Notes: a model not told the origin generated them from the sequence alone. Shown: positions 34,652-43,284, counted from the stretch's first letter. The stretch is 64,000 nucleotides of DNA from Leptolinea tardivitalis (GCF_001050275.1 NZ_BBYA01000011.1:62001-126000), one strand, 5' to 3'. Translations and numbers: made by a program.

Positions 34652-36154
34652 ATGGACGTAAATACACTCTTCCTCTGGCTGCTGATCCTGCCTTTTGCCG
34701 GTGCCATGGTCACCTATCTGGTTGGCCGGGTAGCGGTGATTAATAAGGTAAAAGACAATCCTGCTCGATGGCTGGCATTCTTTGTATTCCTGGGAGTGGA
34801 TTACATCTTCATCCTTCTGGCACAGCAGTTCCTATCATCTGGTCCAATTGACCTGACTGTCGGTACGGTTGCCCTGCAATTCGATGGGATCAGTCTGGTG
34901 TTGGGCGGTTCCGCCTTGTTGCTGGGCACGCTGTCCAGTCTGTTTTCTGTTGATTACATTGCCGGTGACACCGGCGAAGAAAAGTTTTATGCCATGATTA
35001 TTGCCATGATGGGGGCTGTAGTCGGCCTATCATGTGCAAATGACCTGTTCAACCTGTGGGTCTGGTTTGAAACCATGGCCATCACCTCGTATATGCTGGT
35101 GGCATTTTACAGTACCCAGCCCGGCGCTTTGGAAGCCGGTGTGAAATATCTGGTGCAAAGTGCTACTGGTTCGATCCTGGTAATGATCGGTATTGCTTTT
35201 GTCTTCCTGGTGACCGGCGAAACCAATCTGGATATCCTTCAAAAGACAACCGCTCCTGCCAGTATCCTGTTGGCAGCAGGCGCTTTGTTCATCATTGGTT
35301 TTGGTGTGAAAGCTGCGTTGGTCCCCATGCACACCTGGCTGCCTGACGCCCATTCTCAGGCACCGAGTGGGGTTTCCGCCCTGCTTTCTGGCATCGTTAT
35401 CGAAGCCGGTCTGGTAGCCATGATGAAAGCTCTGGGTGCACTGGCACATGTGTCCCTGTCATGGGGGGTAATATTGCTGCTCTTTGGTGCAGTCAATATG
35501 ACCTATGGCAACCTGATGGCCTTGCGGCAAAACCAGGTCAAGCGGCTTCTGGCGTTTTCCAGTCTAAGCCATGTCGGCTACATGCTCATCGGTTTTGGGG
35601 TTGCCATCCAGTTCAGCATTCTCAATGGCGCGGCAGGCGGCTTCTTCCACCTCCTCACACACACCATGATGAAAGGATTGGCCTTCCTTGCCGCTGGTGC
35701 CATGTTGTATGCACTGTATATTTCTAAACAGAAGCATGGACCACTCATGCTTGAAGACCTCAACGGCGCCAGCCGAAAATATCCGATGGCCGCCCTGGGT
35801 CTTTCTGTAGCCGTTCTCGGGCTGGGCGGACTGCCTCCGCTTGCCGGGTTCATGTCAAAATGGCAGATCTTTGTGGCCGGGTTTGAAACCCAGAACACCT
35901 GGGTCATCCTTCTGGTAGTCTATGCGGCTTTGAACAGTGTATTATCTCTGGGGTACTATGCACCTATGGTTAACCGCATGTACCGGCTTGAACCATCTGC
36001 CACTGTATCAGAGGGCAAGGAACTTGGATTTGTTATACAGATACCATTGGTCATATTAACGTCAGCGATCGTGGCCATCGGCCTCTGGCCGTCTGCGGTC
36101 AGCTTCATCACCACACCGGCAGCCGCCGCGCTGCTTAAAGCGTTTGGAGGATAA
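34652..36154 (+). CDS. NuoM/NuoN/MrpD-like proton-translocating hydrogenase subunit
   Basis: A 500-aa antiporter-like protein. It has SVDYIAGDTGEEKFYAMIIAM, FNLWVWFETMAITSYMLVAFY with the trans-membrane Glu, GFGVKAALVPMHTWLPDAHSQAPSGVSALLSG with the Lys and His of the channel, and LAFSSLSHVGYMLIGFG. Second of two antiporter-like subunits. Having both suggests two ion channels per complex. It starts four bases after the previous stop. Confidence 0.93.
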   Translation: MDVNTLFLWLLILPFAGAMVTYLVGRVAVINKVKDNPARWLAFFVFLGVDYIFILLAQQFLSSGPIDLTVGTVALQFDGISLVLGGSALLLGTLSSLFSVDYIAGDTGEEKFYAMIIAMMGAVVGLSCANDLFNLWVWFETMAITSYMLVAFYSTQPGALEAGVKYLVQSATGSILVMIGIAFVFLVTGETNLDILQKTTAPASILLAAGALFIIGFGVKAALVPMHTWLPDAHSQAPSGVSALLSGIVIEAGLVAMMKALGALAHVSLSWGVILLLFGAVNMTYGNLMALRQNQVKRLLAFSSLSHVGYMLIGFGVAIQFSILNGAAGGFFHLLTHTMMKGLAFLAAGAMLYALYISKQKHGPLMLEDLNGASRKYPMAALGLSVAVLGLGGLPPLAGFMSKWQIFVAGFETQNTWVILLVVYAALNSVLSLGYYAPMVNRMYRLEPSATVSEGKELGFVIQIPLVILTSAIVAIGLWPSAVSFITTPAAAALLKAFGG

Positions 36155-36156
36155 AT

Positions 36157-36468
36157 ATGGATATCTTACTTTCACCTCCGGTTGCCTTTTTGTTGTACAT
36201 CCCACTGGTCGGATTGATCACTCTATTAGGCCGCAAACTGGCGGGTCCGGAACATGCCAATCCGATGAAATCAAGTCTGTATGCTTCCGGTGAAGAAGCT
36301 CCGACTAGCGCAGCCGCACCGGGCTATAAACCATTCTTTTTGATTGCCTTCTTCTTTGCGTTCCTGCATCTTGGAATGCTGGTACTCGGTACCGGAGGGT
36401 TCAACTGGACTACCGGCGCGTATGTGATTGGTTTGGCCCTGGCATTGATTGCCCTGATATTGGGTTAA
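36157..36468 (+). CDS. NuoA-like hydrogenase membrane subunit
   Basis: A 103-aa protein with three hydrophobic segments. The central loop MKSSLYASGEEAPT resembles the conserved KxxxYECG loop of NuoA, with the Cys replaced here (YASGEE). Then PFFLIAFFFAFLHLGMLVL and a final helix. NuoA-like subunits are unusual in classical Ech or Hyc hydrogenases but occur in complex I and some related group 4 enzymes. Two bases after the previous stop. Confidence 0.78.
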   Translation: MDILLSPPVAFLLYIPLVGLITLLGRKLAGPEHANPMKSSLYASGEEAPTSAAAPGYKPFFLIAFFFAFLHLGMLVLGTGGFNWTTGAYVIGLALALIALILG

Positions 36469-36488
36469 GCTGCGTAAATAGGTATAAT
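36460..36488 (+). promoter_or_regulatory. Candidate internal promoter before the hydrogenase catalytic genes
   Basis: TTGGGT (36460-36465) and TATAAT (36483-36488) are spaced by 17 bp in the only sizeable gap (57 bp) inside the operon. It would allow the catalytic half to be transcribed separately from the antiporter half. Confidence 0.55.
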
Positions 36489-36525
36489 ATATCTAAAATA
36501 GTCAGATTCGATCAGGAGCAAGACT

Positions 36526-37008
36526 TTGGAAACACAAATGGATTCAGTCTGGACGAAAACACTCAATCAAGTGAAAACCTGGGCGCGGATAAACAGCCCA
36601 TGGGCTATTCATTTCAATAGCGGTTCTTGCAATGGATGTGACATTGAAATTTTGGCCACCCTGACCCCCCGTTATGATGTGGAACGGTTTGGGATCAAAT
36701 TACAGGGCAGCCCCCGCCACGCCGATGTGCTTATCTGCACCGGCCCGGTCACACGCCAGGCAAAAAACCGGTTGCTGCGCATCTACGAGCAGATGCCCGA
36801 TCCAAAATTTGTAATTGCCGTCGGTTCATGCGGTCTTTCGGGTGGAGCTTTTCAGGGCTGTTACAACATCACCGGTAATATTAACGAGGTCATTCCGGTG
36901 GATGTGTATGTTCCCGGCTGCCCGCCGCGTCCTGAAGCCATCATTTACGGTGTAGCTCAATTGCTGGCAAAACTACAAGCCCCGGCTCCTGCCGTAAAGG
37001 AAGGGTGA
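36526..37008 (+). CDS. [NiFe] hydrogenase small subunit, group 4 (NuoB/MbhJ/EchC-like)
   Basis: A 160-aa iron-sulfur protein that carries the proximal [4Fe-4S] cluster. Ligands C35 and C38 (SCNGCDIE), C102 (GSCGLSGG) and C132 (PGCPPRP) are all present. The CxxC spacing is of the hydrogenase type, unlike the adjacent Cys-Cys of complex I NuoB. No twin-arginine signal, so the active site faces the cytoplasm. The TTG at 36526 follows AGGAGC and is preferred over the ATG at 36538. Confidence 0.93.
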   Translation: METQMDSVWTKTLNQVKTWARINSPWAIHFNSGSCNGCDIEILATLTPRYDVERFGIKLQGSPRHADVLICTGPVTRQAKNRLLRIYEQMPDPKFVIAVGSCGLSGGAFQGCYNITGNINEVIPVDVYVPGCPPRPEAIIYGVAQLLAKLQAPAPAVKEG

Positions 37009-37514
37009 TGATGGATACTGAAAAATTCTTGAAAAGTGCAGAAGAACTGCTTTCTCCGCTTGGTTTGCCGCTTTCACGATCGGCAAGCTTCCGCCTGGAT
37101 GCAATTGTCACCACCGATACACTGGTTCCGGCTGCGAAAGCTTTGATGGATGGAAAATGGGGTTATCTATCTGCCATCACAGGTCTGGATATACCTGCCC
37201 CGGCACCGGCAGAGGGTGAAACACCCGGCGAAAACCATATGGAAGTTCTGTATCAATTTTGTAACGGACCGGCGGTCACCACTTTAAGAATCACAGTTCC
37301 ATACAGCAAGCCGGTCGTTCCATCAATATGTGGAATTATTCCAATGGCCACGTTGTATGAACGGGAAATTATCGAGATGTTTGGCATTACTATGGAAGGA
37401 ACCCCCAATACAGACAAGCTGCTGCTGCCCGATGATTGGCCGGATGGAGTCTTTCCACTGCGAAAAGAGTTCACCGGTTTTGGCACCAAGCCTGCCGGAG
37501 TTGAAGGAGCATGA
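37008..37514 (+). CDS. NuoC/HycE-N-like hydrogenase subunit
   Basis: A 168-aa protein of the complex I 30-kDa (NuoC) family. The conserved C-terminal part is clear: PSICGIIPMATLYEREIIEMFGITMEGTPNTDKLLLPDDWPDGVFPLRKEF, with the EREIxxMFGI motif. In this family it scaffolds the large and small subunits. Start overlaps the stop of the small-subunit gene by one base, and its end overlaps the large-subunit start by four bases, so all three are translationally coupled. Confidence 0.93.
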   Translation: MMDTEKFLKSAEELLSPLGLPLSRSASFRLDAIVTTDTLVPAAKALMDGKWGYLSAITGLDIPAPAPAEGETPGENHMEVLYQFCNGPAVTTLRITVPYSKPVVPSICGIIPMATLYEREIIEMFGITMEGTPNTDKLLLPDDWPDGVFPLRKEFTGFGTKPAGVEGA

Positions 37515-38701
37515 CAATGGAAGCACAGACTACTACAGGAAAATTTGTTGTTCCCATTGGCCCGCAGCATCCGGCATTAAAGGAACCCGGCCATTTTGAA
37601 TTCACGGTCGACGGCGAAATCGTCACCGGCGCTTCTGTCCGCCTTGGATTTGTCCACCGCGGTATTGAAAAAGGTGCCGAAGCCCGCAACTGGGTTCAAA
37701 ACATGTATATGGTAGAACGGGTCTGCGGTATTTGCAGCCACGTGCATGCCACCGCTTATGCACTGGGCGTGGAACAATTAGCCGGAGTGACCGCACCGCC
37801 GCGTGCGCAGGCCATTCGTGAATTGGTGGCCGAATTGGAACGCGTTCACAGCCATATGTTGTGGCTGGGTGTGGCAGCACATGAAGGTGGTTTTGATACC
37901 CTGTTCATGTATTCCTGGCGCGACCGCGAAACCGTGATGGATTTGCTGGAAGCTATTTGCGGCAACCGGGTACATTACAGCGTGAACCTTCTGGGCGGGG
38001 TGAAATATGACATTGATGACAAGCTGGCTGATCAACTCCGCAAGGGTGTTGATTTCCTGGAAGGCCGATGTGAACATTACATGAAGGTGGTCACCACAGA
38101 TGAGACATTTGTCGGACGGACGAAAAATGTCGGCAAAATGTCAAAAGAAGAAGCCTATGAATTGGGCTCCGTAGGTCCAACCGCCCGGGCTTCCGGCGTG
38201 GATCGAGATATCCGGATTGATGCCCCGTATGTTTCTTATGAGCAGTTTCCGGTCAAATTGATTACGGATGACGCCGGAGATCTTCAAGCCCGATTCGTCG
38301 TCAGGATCAAAGAGTTATATGAAAGTTTCCGCCTGATTCGCGAAATTTTGGATCACATGCCGGAAGGGGAATTGACTGTCAAAGTTCCGCGCCGCATTCC
38401 AGCCGGGGAAGCCATCAGCCGGGTGGAAGCTCCGCGCGGTGAATTGTTGTATTTCTTGAAGAGCAACGGTACCGATATTCCGGACAGGGTGAAAATCCGC
38501 ACCCCATCTCTATGCAACTGGTCATCCGTTGTAAATTATGCGGTAGGGCACAAACTGGCCGATATGCCTATGCTTTTAGCCGGTATCGACCCCTGTTTCT
38601 CCTGCAATGACCGGTCTGTGACGATCCATCGGGGTGGAAATGTGCAAAATGACTGGTCATGGGAACAACTCCGTCAATATGGGATAGCATACTACCGATG
38701 A
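37511..38701 (+). CDS. [NiFe] hydrogenase large subunit, group 4 (NuoD-like)
   Basis: A 396-aa catalytic subunit. Both Ni-binding cysteine pairs are intact: RVCGICSHVHA (C72, C75) near the N-terminus and DPCFSCNDR (C362, C365) near the C-terminus. NuoD of complex I lacks these, so this is a real hydrogenase. 31 residues follow the last Cys, giving a likely maturation cleavage after CNDR that releases about 28 residues, as in HycE. A HycI-like protease gene lies at the end of the cluster. Reaction: 2 H+ + 2 e- to H2, probably with ferredoxin as donor. Confidence 0.95.
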   Translation: MTMEAQTTTGKFVVPIGPQHPALKEPGHFEFTVDGEIVTGASVRLGFVHRGIEKGAEARNWVQNMYMVERVCGICSHVHATAYALGVEQLAGVTAPPRAQAIRELVAELERVHSHMLWLGVAAHEGGFDTLFMYSWRDRETVMDLLEAICGNRVHYSVNLLGGVKYDIDDKLADQLRKGVDFLEGRCEHYMKVVTTDETFVGRTKNVGKMSKEEAYELGSVGPTARASGVDRDIRIDAPYVSYEQFPVKLITDDAGDLQARFVVRIKELYESFRLIREILDHMPEGELTVKVPRRIPAGEAISRVEAPRGELLYFLKSNGTDIPDRVKIRTPSLCNWSSVVNYAVGHKLADMPMLLAGIDPCFSCNDRSVTIHRGGNVQNDWSWEQLRQYGIAYYR

Positions 38702-39624
38702 ACACTCCTCTTTCACTCCTCTATTTGTTGATTTTTCCCGGCGGTCTGTTTTTGATCGCCATGGGTCTGGTGTATGAATGGGCAGACAGGAAGCTGGTTG
38801 CCCAATTCCAGAATCGCATCGGCCCCCGCTGGTTCCAACCGCTGGCTGATGTTATAAAATTGTTGGCCAAGGAAGAGATCATCCCTGCCGGGGTGAGCAG
38901 CGGTCTGTTTACCGCACTTCCCATTGTTGCAGTGGCGGCTGCGCTTACGGCCGCACTGAATGTGCCCATGTTCGGCCTGCGCCCGGCATACAGTTTTTCC
39001 GGTGATTTGATCGTGGCCATGTACCTGTTGAGCCTGATGACATTGTGTACTGGTCTGGCTGGCGCCAACACGAATGACCGTTTCTCGCTCATTGGCGCCA
39101 CCCGTACGCTCACACAATTGTTCTCGTATGAAGCGCCGTTCATGCTGGCTCTTCTGGGACCGGCCATCATGGCGGGTAGCTGGAATATCAGCGAGATCAA
39201 TGCCTATGCTGAATCCCATTTGTGGATGGTTGTCACCCAGCCGATAGGCGCCTTGGTGGCCATCATCGGTTTGATGGGTAAACTGGAACTGCCGCCATTT
39301 GATGCCCCGGAAGCCGAAACCGAAATCGTCTCCGGCGCTTTAACGGAATACAGCGGCCGTGGATTGGCCCTGTTCCATATTGGCAAGGATATTGAACTGG
39401 TCATTGGATTGACCATGGTTTCAGCCTTCTATTTTGGCGGTCTGAGCAACCCGATTTACTTCATCGTGAAGACGGTTGTACTATTACTGATCACAGCCGG
39501 TCTGCAATCTTTGTTTGCCCGTCTGCGCATTGATCAAACCGTGGGTATGTGGTGGCGTCTGGGTGCCCTGCTCGCGCTGCTGCAACTGCTGGTTCTGATT
39601 GTGTTCAAAGGATTTGGCTTATGA
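38698..39624 (+). CDS. NuoH/HyfC/EchB-like hydrogenase membrane subunit
   Basis: A 308-aa polytopic protein linking the hydrogenase to the membrane arm. Conserved segments are ADRKLVAQFQNRIGPRWFQPLADVIKLLAKEEIIPAG, GLAGANTNDRFSLIGATRTLTQLFSYEAPFML and MGKLELPPFDAPEAETEIVSGALTEYSGRGLALFHIGKDIEL. These include the charged loop near the quinone/Fe-S interface in complex I homologues. The ATG at 38698 overlaps the large-subunit stop by four bases. Confidence 0.94.
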   Translation: MNTPLSLLYLLIFPGGLFLIAMGLVYEWADRKLVAQFQNRIGPRWFQPLADVIKLLAKEEIIPAGVSSGLFTALPIVAVAAALTAALNVPMFGLRPAYSFSGDLIVAMYLLSLMTLCTGLAGANTNDRFSLIGATRTLTQLFSYEAPFMLALLGPAIMAGSWNISEINAYAESHLWMVVTQPIGALVAIIGLMGKLELPPFDAPEAETEIVSGALTEYSGRGLALFHIGKDIELVIGLTMVSAFYFGGLSNPIYFIVKTVVLLLITAGLQSLFARLRIDQTVGMWWRLGALLALLQLLVLIVFKGFGL

Positions 39625-40043
39625 AAATCGGCGCCATGCTTGGTGATATTTTTGGATCTCTGTTCAAAAAGCCGGTTACGCAGATGTATCCATATGTGAA
39701 ACAGGAAGGTCCCAACCGCCTTCGCGGTCAACTTGTCTACAATTCGGAGAAATGCACCGGCTGTCAACTCTGCATGAAAGACTGCCCGGCGGAGGCGATC
39801 GAAATTCTGACCGTTGACAAAGTGAACAAGAAATTTGTTATGCGCTATCATGCCGATCGGTGTACTTTCTGCGCTCAATGTGTGCAGACGTGCCGGTTTG
39901 CCTGTATAGCCATGTCAAACTCCGAATGGGAATTGGCGTCTGCCAACCGGCAGCCATTTGAAGTGTATTACGGACGGGAAGAAGACGTTGCCTTTATCCT
40001 GGATAAAGCAAACCAGACAGTTGCTGCAGAACCTGCGAAGTAA
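39621..40043 (+). CDS. Hydrogenase ferredoxin-type subunit with two [4Fe-4S] clusters (NuoI-like)
   Basis: A 140-aa protein with two CxxCxxCxxxC motifs: CTGCQLCMKDCP and CTFCAQCVQTCR. It passes electrons from a soluble donor, probably reduced ferredoxin, to the proximal cluster. The ATG at 39621 overlaps the previous stop by four bases. No NuoE, NuoF or NuoG homologue follows, so NADH is not the direct donor. Confidence 0.94.
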   Translation: MKIGAMLGDIFGSLFKKPVTQMYPYVKQEGPNRLRGQLVYNSEKCTGCQLCMKDCPAEAIEILTVDKVNKKFVMRYHADRCTFCAQCVQTCRFACIAMSNSEWELASANRQPFEVYYGREEDVAFILDKANQTVAAEPAK

Positions 40044-40521
40044 AGATCCTGCCGTAAAAATCGCTCTGGTTGGTGTTGGAAATGTCCTTATGGGGGATGA
40101 TGCTGCCGGCATGCTGGTTGTTCAGCGATTGAAAACCTGCCTGCCGGCAGATTCTTTTATTATTCCAATTGAAGGTGGATCGGCGCCTGAAAACATAACC
40201 GGCCTAATAAGGAACATGCTTCCCGGATTGGTGGTATTCATCGATGCCGGTGATATCGAATTGGCACCAGGAAGTCAGGCTCTTTTTTTAAGCAATGAAG
40301 CCGAAGGCGTGAGCGCTTTCGGCCATTCCCTGCCGTTAAGTGTTCTAGGGCAATACCTGGAAAAAGAAGTAGGATGCCAGAGCCTGATGCTTATCATTCA
40401 ACCTGAAAAGATCGATTTTGATATTCCTGTTTCATCTCCGGTTGAACAGGCGGTTGAGACGATAACGGCAGGGTGGATGAACCTGGCAGCCGAATTTCCT
40501 GGTCAGACGGCCGTTCCATAA
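40021..40521 (+). CDS. Hydrogenase maturation protease (HycI/HyaD family)
   Basis: Ni-dependent endopeptidase of about 166 aa that removes the C-terminal peptide of the large subunit. Signature GVGNVLMGDDAAGMLVVQRL with the Asp/Glu region, FIDAGDIELAPG with the second ligand, and a His in SAFGHSLPLSVL. The start is uncertain; a TTG at 40021 overlaps the ferredoxin-subunit gene by 23 bases, while an ATG at 39958 is further inside it. Neither has a clear Shine-Dalgarno. Its presence agrees with the unprocessed C-terminal tail seen in the large subunit. Confidence 0.88.
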   Translation: MLQNLRSKDPAVKIALVGVGNVLMGDDAAGMLVVQRLKTCLPADSFIIPIEGGSAPENITGLIRNMLPGLVVFIDAGDIELAPGSQALFLSNEAEGVSAFGHSLPLSVLGQYLEKEVGCQSLMLIIQPEKIDFDIPVSSPVEQAVETITAGWMNLAAEFPGQTAVP

Positions 40522-40679
40522 GATTGGCCTACTACAATACAAAGTGTTTCTGTAACACTATCAGTATTTTTGACCTGTAAACGCAATCTGGTATATTCCC
40601 CGTTTTATTCCAACGATTGGAGCGTAGGCAATGACTACGCGTCATGATCTATGCCATTACAAAATCATGAAGACGATAC

Positions 40680-40738
40680 TTGACATCTGAATCGCAACCT
40701 GTGTAGGATAATAAATTATTGCACCTGAATGCAATAAT
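40680..40738 (+). promoter_or_regulatory. Promoter and operator of the sugar isomerase gene
   Basis: TTGACA (40680-40685) and TAGGAT (40704-40709) are spaced by 18 bp. A perfect inverted repeat ATTATTGCA-N6-TGCAATAAT covers 40715-40738, about where transcription would start. This is the usual place for a repressor operator. The 270-bp gap from the hydrogenase protease gene also holds a small hairpin (GCGTAG 40622-40627 with CTACGC 40635-40640); nothing else is evident in it. Confidence 0.6.
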
Positions 40739-40792
40739 ATTTGTGTGTTTATTGTTTTTCAATTCTACAGGTATTTTGAAGGAGAGGTCATA

Positions 40793-41785
40793 GTGGAAAA
40801 GAATCCAATTACGTTGTTGACCGGCCAGTGGGGTGACATGCCCTTTGAAGAGGTCTGCCGGAAGGCCAGCCAGATGGGATATGAAGGATTGGAAATTGGC
40901 TGCGGCGGCGACCATATGGACGTCGTCCGAGCGGCCACGGATAAGAATTACGTACAGCAAAAATTGGAAATTCTTGATAAATATCACCTGAAATGCTGGG
41001 CAGTTTCAACTCATATTGCCGGTCAGATTGTGGGTGATGAGTACGACCTGCGGCATAACAATTTCGTCCCCGATAAGGTGAAAGGGAAACCGGCGGAAAT
41101 GCGTGCCTGGGCGATTGACCAGATGATGCACGTGCCTCAGGCGTTAAAGAATCTGGGCTGTACAGTGACAACCAGTTTTGTGGGCTCCCCCATCTGGAAT
41201 TTCTGGTATTCCTTCCCGCAGACCACCGAAGCGATGGTGGAGGATGGTTTTGCTCGCATCAAGCAGCTCTGGACTCCCATCTTTGATGAATTTGACCGTT
41301 TCAATATTAAATTTGCGCTGGAGGTTCATCCTTCAGAAATTGCCTATGATATCTACACCTCGCAGAAATTACTCAAGGTGCTGGACAACCGCCCGACATT
41401 CGGCTTCAATTTTGACCCCAGTCACCTCCTGTGGCAGGGAATCAAACCGCATATTTTCATTCGCACGTTTCCCGAAAAGATCTATCATGTGCATTTGAAG
41501 GATGTTTATGTGGCGAATGACGATATATCTGGCATTCTTGGATCCCATTTGCCTTTTGGCGACCCTCGCCGCCGGTGGAATTTCCGCAGTATTGGCCGCG
41601 GGATGGTGAACTTTGAAGATATCCTTCGTGAGCTCAACTTTATTGGGTATGAGGGTCCGCTCTCCATTGAATGGGAAGATAGCGGCATGGAGCGCGAGCA
41701 AGGCGCGAAAGAATCGTTCGACTATATAAACCGGATGCGAATAAAACCATCTGATTTTGCCTTTGATGCGGCCTTGAAAAATTAA
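40793..41785 (+). CDS. Xylose-isomerase-like TIM-barrel sugar (phosphate) isomerase/epimerase
   Basis: A 330-aa AP-endonuclease-2 superfamily protein. Metal-binding Glu/Asp/His residues appear in YEGLEIGCGGDHMD, FALEVHPSEIAYD, FGFNFDPSHLLWQG, YHVHLKDVYV and LSIEWEDSGMEREQG. The family includes epimerases and isomerases of free and phosphorylated sugars and inositol catabolism enzymes. Exact substrate is unknown; HPS and PHI genes follow, so a sugar-phosphate is plausible. The GTG at 40793 is preceded by GAAGGAGAGG; an earlier in-frame GTG-like start at 40745 lies in the leader. Confidence 0.85.
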   Translation: MEKNPITLLTGQWGDMPFEEVCRKASQMGYEGLEIGCGGDHMDVVRAATDKNYVQQKLEILDKYHLKCWAVSTHIAGQIVGDEYDLRHNNFVPDKVKGKPAEMRAWAIDQMMHVPQALKNLGCTVTTSFVGSPIWNFWYSFPQTTEAMVEDGFARIKQLWTPIFDEFDRFNIKFALEVHPSEIAYDIYTSQKLLKVLDNRPTFGFNFDPSHLLWQGIKPHIFIRTFPEKIYHVHLKDVYVANDDISGILGSHLPFGDPRRRWNFRSIGRGMVNFEDILRELNFIGYEGPLSIEWEDSGMEREQGAKESFDYINRMRIKPSDFAFDAALKN

Positions 41786-41794
41786 ATTTGAACA

Positions 41795-41840
41795 CATTCT
41801 CAACGGGTGGGTGTCTCCAATCCTGCCCGTTGAGAATGTT
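41795..41840 (+). terminator. Long hairpin between the isomerase and HPS genes
   Basis: ACATTCTCAACGGG (41795-41808) and CCCGTTGAGAATGT (41827-41840) form a perfect 14-bp stem with an 18-nt loop. There is no strong U-run after it, so it may be a weak terminator or a processing/stability hairpin that lowers expression of the following genes. Confidence 0.55.
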
Positions 41841-41883
41841 GTGTCTATTTATTGGTCGGATTTGATTTCGGAATGGAGTAGTT

Positions 41884-42513
41884 TTGAAACTTCAATTTGC
41901 GCTTGACAGGGTGGATGCCAAAACCGCATTACAGATGGTTGCCCGGGTCTATGATGTGGTGGATATTGTTGAGGTCGGTACTCCCATGATTTTGAGAGAA
42001 GGCATGCACCCGGTTCGCATGATCAAGGAGAAATACCCGGCCCTGATGGTCCTGGCTGATACAAAAATCATTGATGCCGGCAGCATTGAATCAGCCGATG
42101 CTTTTGAAGCCGGAGCCGATATTGTAACGGTTCTGGCATTCGCGCAGGATGCCACCATCCGGGCAGTCGTCAAAACCGCGCGGGATTTGGGGAAACAGGT
42201 GATGGCTGACATGGTCTGTGTGGAAGATGTCGCCGGGCGTGCTGTTGAACTGGATGGCATGGATGTTGACTACATCTGCCTGCACACCGCTATTGACGTC
42301 CAGAACACCGGAAAGACACCTTTTGATGAATTGGCGTTGGTCAAGACAGTCGTAAAGAACGCAGGTACGGTTGCGGCTGGTGGGATCAATTTCAATACCA
42401 TTTCACTTGCGAAGAAGTACAACCCCGATATTGTAGTGGTTGGGACGGCTTTGACGGGCGCAGCCGATATACGGGCTGCTGCTCAGAAGATGATCCGGAC
42501 CATCAGAGAATGA
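41884..42513 (+). CDS. hxlA: 3-hexulose-6-phosphate synthase
   Basis: A 209-aa OMP-decarboxylase-fold enzyme that joins formaldehyde and ribulose 5-phosphate to 3-hexulose 6-phosphate, or the reverse. Motif LADTKIIDAG (DxKxxD), GADIVTVLAFAQDATI, MADMVCVED, DYICLHTAIDVQNTGKTPFDEL and VAAGGINFNTI fit HPS closely. 3-keto-L-gulonate-6-phosphate decarboxylase is a close relative; the PHI gene next door favours HPS. Start TTG at 41884 with GGAG eight bases upstream. Confidence 0.9.
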   Translation: MKLQFALDRVDAKTALQMVARVYDVVDIVEVGTPMILREGMHPVRMIKEKYPALMVLADTKIIDAGSIESADAFEAGADIVTVLAFAQDATIRAVVKTARDLGKQVMADMVCVEDVAGRAVELDGMDVDYICLHTAIDVQNTGKTPFDELALVKTVVKNAGTVAAGGINFNTISLAKKYNPDIVVVGTALTGAADIRAAAQKMIRTIRE

Positions 42514-42540
42514 GACAATCTGGTATTTGGAGAACCATTG

Positions 42541-43107
42541 ATGGATACCGTTGAGATCAGCCTGTCAATCTTAAAAGAACTGGAAGGTGCGTTGAAGCAG
42601 ATCGATCCGGCCAGAGCGGAATCTCTGGTCGATGCCATTTTGTCTGCCGGACGGGTATTTATTGCCGGCACAGGACGTTCAGGGATGATGATGCGCGGGT
42701 TGGCCATGCGCTTGATGCATCTCGGTTTCAATGCCTGTGTCGTGGGCGAAACCATAACCCCGGCCATTCAACCCGGGGATCTATTGATCATCGGATCAGG
42801 CTCAGGTGAGACAGCCACGCTCACGACGATTGCCCGGAAGGCGAAATCCATTGGCGCCAGAGTGGCTTTAATCACCATTTATCCCGAGTCCACAATCGGG
42901 AAACTGGCCGATCTGGTGGTTCCGATAAAAGCCGTTACCACAAAAAGCAGGGAAGACAGTGGGGCGACATCCATTCAACCGGGGGGAAGCATGTTTGAGC
43001 AGAGTTTGTTGCTTTTCTGTGATGCGATGGTCATCCGCATCATTGAGAAGAAGGGGATAACCGACAGCAATTCAGATTTGATGAAGCGGCATGCCAACCT
43101 GGAATAA
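42541..43107 (+). CDS. hxlB: 6-phospho-3-hexuloisomerase
   Basis: A 188-aa SIS-domain isomerase that converts 3-hexulose 6-phosphate to fructose 6-phosphate. SIS features: VFIAGTGRSGMMMRGLAMRLMHLGF, LIIGSGSGETATLTTIARKAKSIGARVALIT, and the C-terminal SIQPGGSMFEQSLLLFCDAMV typical of PHI. 27 bp after the HPS gene, so the two form the ribulose-monophosphate pair. The pathway fixes formaldehyde or, run backwards, supplies ribulose 5-phosphate. Confidence 0.93.
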   Translation: MDTVEISLSILKELEGALKQIDPARAESLVDAILSAGRVFIAGTGRSGMMMRGLAMRLMHLGFNACVVGETITPAIQPGDLLIIGSGSGETATLTTIARKAKSIGARVALITIYPESTIGKLADLVVPIKAVTTKSREDSGATSIQPGGSMFEQSLLLFCDAMVIRIIEKKGITDSNSDLMKRHANLE

Positions 43108-43284
43108 ATCATCGCTGATGATTAGTTCATCTGTAAGTACAGGTGTCTGGAACCGGATTACCTGTTAAATCAATCTGGTAATAATGCTCAAATGATTCTT
43201 TAGTGTCATAATTAATTTGAATTTTGAAGTATCATAACCACCCTTGACGAAAAAAATCCATATTAGATACTCGAGGTAAAGATA

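Noticed and set aside
37511-38701. Complex I (NuoD) identity for the large subunit
   Set aside because: Both CxxC pairs that bind the NiFe centre are intact and a maturation protease gene follows.
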